Positions 63,599 to 64,000 of a stretch of DNA of 64,000 bases are shown here, piece after piece; the first letter of the stretch is position 1; every line of letters starts with the position of its first letter. A program made the translations under genes and the position numbers. This DNA comes from Agarophyton chilense. Lineage: Eukaryota; Rhodophyta; Florideophyceae; Gracilariales; Gracilariaceae. Location: NCBI GenBank assembly GCA_030374765.1, contig JARGXX010000099.1, positions 2,480,001 to 2,544,000 of the forward strand, in the 5' to 3' direction. Under the pieces are notes generated by a model. That model had not been told where the DNA came from. It was given only the letters and a program-made list of their open reading frames with translations, and did not search any database.

Positions 63599-64000
63599 CT
63601 GGGCCTGCTCCGCCGGAGGCGGCTGCTCAGGGCGTTGAGCAGGCAACGCCTGGGTACCAGGTCCAGAAGGTTCCGCAGAAGCGGTGGGGTGACCGACCAT
63701 GTCGGTGAGACGGGATTCCGGTGCAGGTACCACTCGAGCTCGGGCCCGAGCTCGGGGAAGCGACACGTGATGTGGAACATCCTTTCGAGCACGGATACAC
63801 GATGCAATCGGACCAGATGCTTTGTCCTCCGGGGAAACGGCCTCGTAATTGACTACGACTTGTGCCCATTCTCGGAGAGGCAACACACATTGTGGAGAAG
63901 TATGGCCTGGTTTGTAGCAGAGATGAAAAATCAGACCAGGAGCCGGTGTTGGATGGCGAAGCTCGGCGAACTTCACCGCGGGGCGGGTATCTCTCCAACC
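63590..64000 (-). CDS. gag: Gag polyprotein of copy 2, C-terminal part (cut by window end)
   Basis: Open from the window end to TAA at 63590, with the CCHC knuckle CHLCYKPGHTSPQC near 63915 and a Pro/Ala/Arg-rich tail (RARARARVVPAPES, QALPAQRPEQPPPAEQ). The tail is longer than in copy 1, where a TGA at about 7426 cuts it. The last codons CAG AAA AAC TAA lie at the gag-pol junction. The rest of gag is outside the window, so whether the gene is intact cannot be seen. Confidence 0.75.
   Translation of the reverse strand, partial: GWRDTRPAVKFAELRHPTPAPGLIFHLCYKPGHTSPQCVLPLREWAQVVVNYEAVSPEDKASGPIASCIRARKDVPHHVSLPRARARARVVPAPESRLTDMVGHPTASAEPSGPGTQALPAQRPEQPPPAEQAQKN
63593..63599 (-). promoter_or_regulatory. 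Candidate -1 frameshift site at the gag-pol junction (copy 2)
   Basis: Gag ends CAG AAA AAC TAA. The protease frame is open in the -1 register across this point (GAA AAA CTA AAT GTG GGA), and pol has no ATG nearby. The run GAAAAAC resembles the known A-AAA-AAC slip site but has G at the first place. The same bases occur in copy 1 at 7246-7252, although gag there is otherwise decayed. I did not identify a downstream stem or pseudoknot. Confidence 0.4.

Larger units (their letters stand above)
55580..64000 (-). mobile_element. Ty3/gypsy chromovirus-type LTR retrotransposon, copy 2 (right end outside window)
   Basis: Same family and orientation as copy 1: 3' LTR at 55580-56465, antisense frame, then chromodomain, integrase, RNase H, reverse transcriptase, protease and part of gag running to the window end. 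The two copies align almost throughout, apart from the solo LTR in copy 1. Its gag start and 5' LTR lie beyond 64000. Both first and last RT catalytic aspartates are altered, so this copy is dead as well. Confidence 0.93.

Noticed and set aside
1-64000. CRISPR arrays, operons, bacterial genes
   Set aside because: No regularly spaced repeats or Shine-Dalgarno-led gene strings; the genes are eukaryotic with GT-AG introns.

Overview
The window looks like nuclear DNA from an intron-poor, plastid-bearing eukaryote. It holds eukaryote-only genes (PRP8, CCT6, UTP25, prohibitin, CSN5, NAR1, PNGase, PITP), most of them single-exon. The only well-supported introns are short GT-AG ones of 94-120 bp. A DUF3598 gene, a family of cyanobacteria and photosynthetic eukaryotes, points to a photosynthetic lineage. 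Compact gene islands between LTR retrotransposons fit a florideophyte red alga best, but that assignment is inference and other intron-poor protists are possible.

Layout. (1) 1-10354 and 55580-64000 are two related Ty3/gypsy elements with a chromodomain integrase (chromovirus type). Both lie on the minus strand and both are cut by the window edges. Each carries gag, a pol frame (PR-RT-RNaseH-IN-chromodomain) reached from gag by a -1 shift, and a long extra reading frame on the opposite strand between pol and the 3' LTR. All frames are broken, with different lesions in each copy. In copy 1 the antisense frame is also interrupted by a 666-bp solo LTR with a 5-bp target duplication. (2) 10355-12951 is AT-rich and apparently non-coding. 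(3) 12952-41557 is a dense gene island: DUF3598 protein, CCT6 (-), PRP8, UTP25 (-), PHB1, a three-exon phosphatidylinositol transfer protein, a Golgi-type glycosyltransferase, NAR1, CSN5 (-), PNGase, a very small ATP6AP2-like membrane protein (-), a PAP2 lipid phosphatase, poorly resolved minus-strand coding signals, and an MFSD1-like transporter (-). (4) 41750-43304 is a Tc1/mariner element with good terminal inverted repeats and a broken DD34E transposase. (5) 43305-55579 is a decayed region with an unknown frameshifted gene near 45.4 kb, a degraded transposase-like region (CACTA/Plavaka-like, tentative), a tRNA-like B-box sequence and fragments I cannot name.

The island genes are mostly housekeeping: protein folding, splicing, ribosome assembly, mitochondrial membrane scaffolding, lipid transfer, Fe-S assembly, signalosome activity and glycoprotein turnover. 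They are arranged as convergent or divergent neighbours with short spacers. They are not an operon or an obvious pathway. The most unusual content is the antisense accessory frame of the retroelement family, its gag-pol junction, and the 48-residue KKXX-ended membrane protein.
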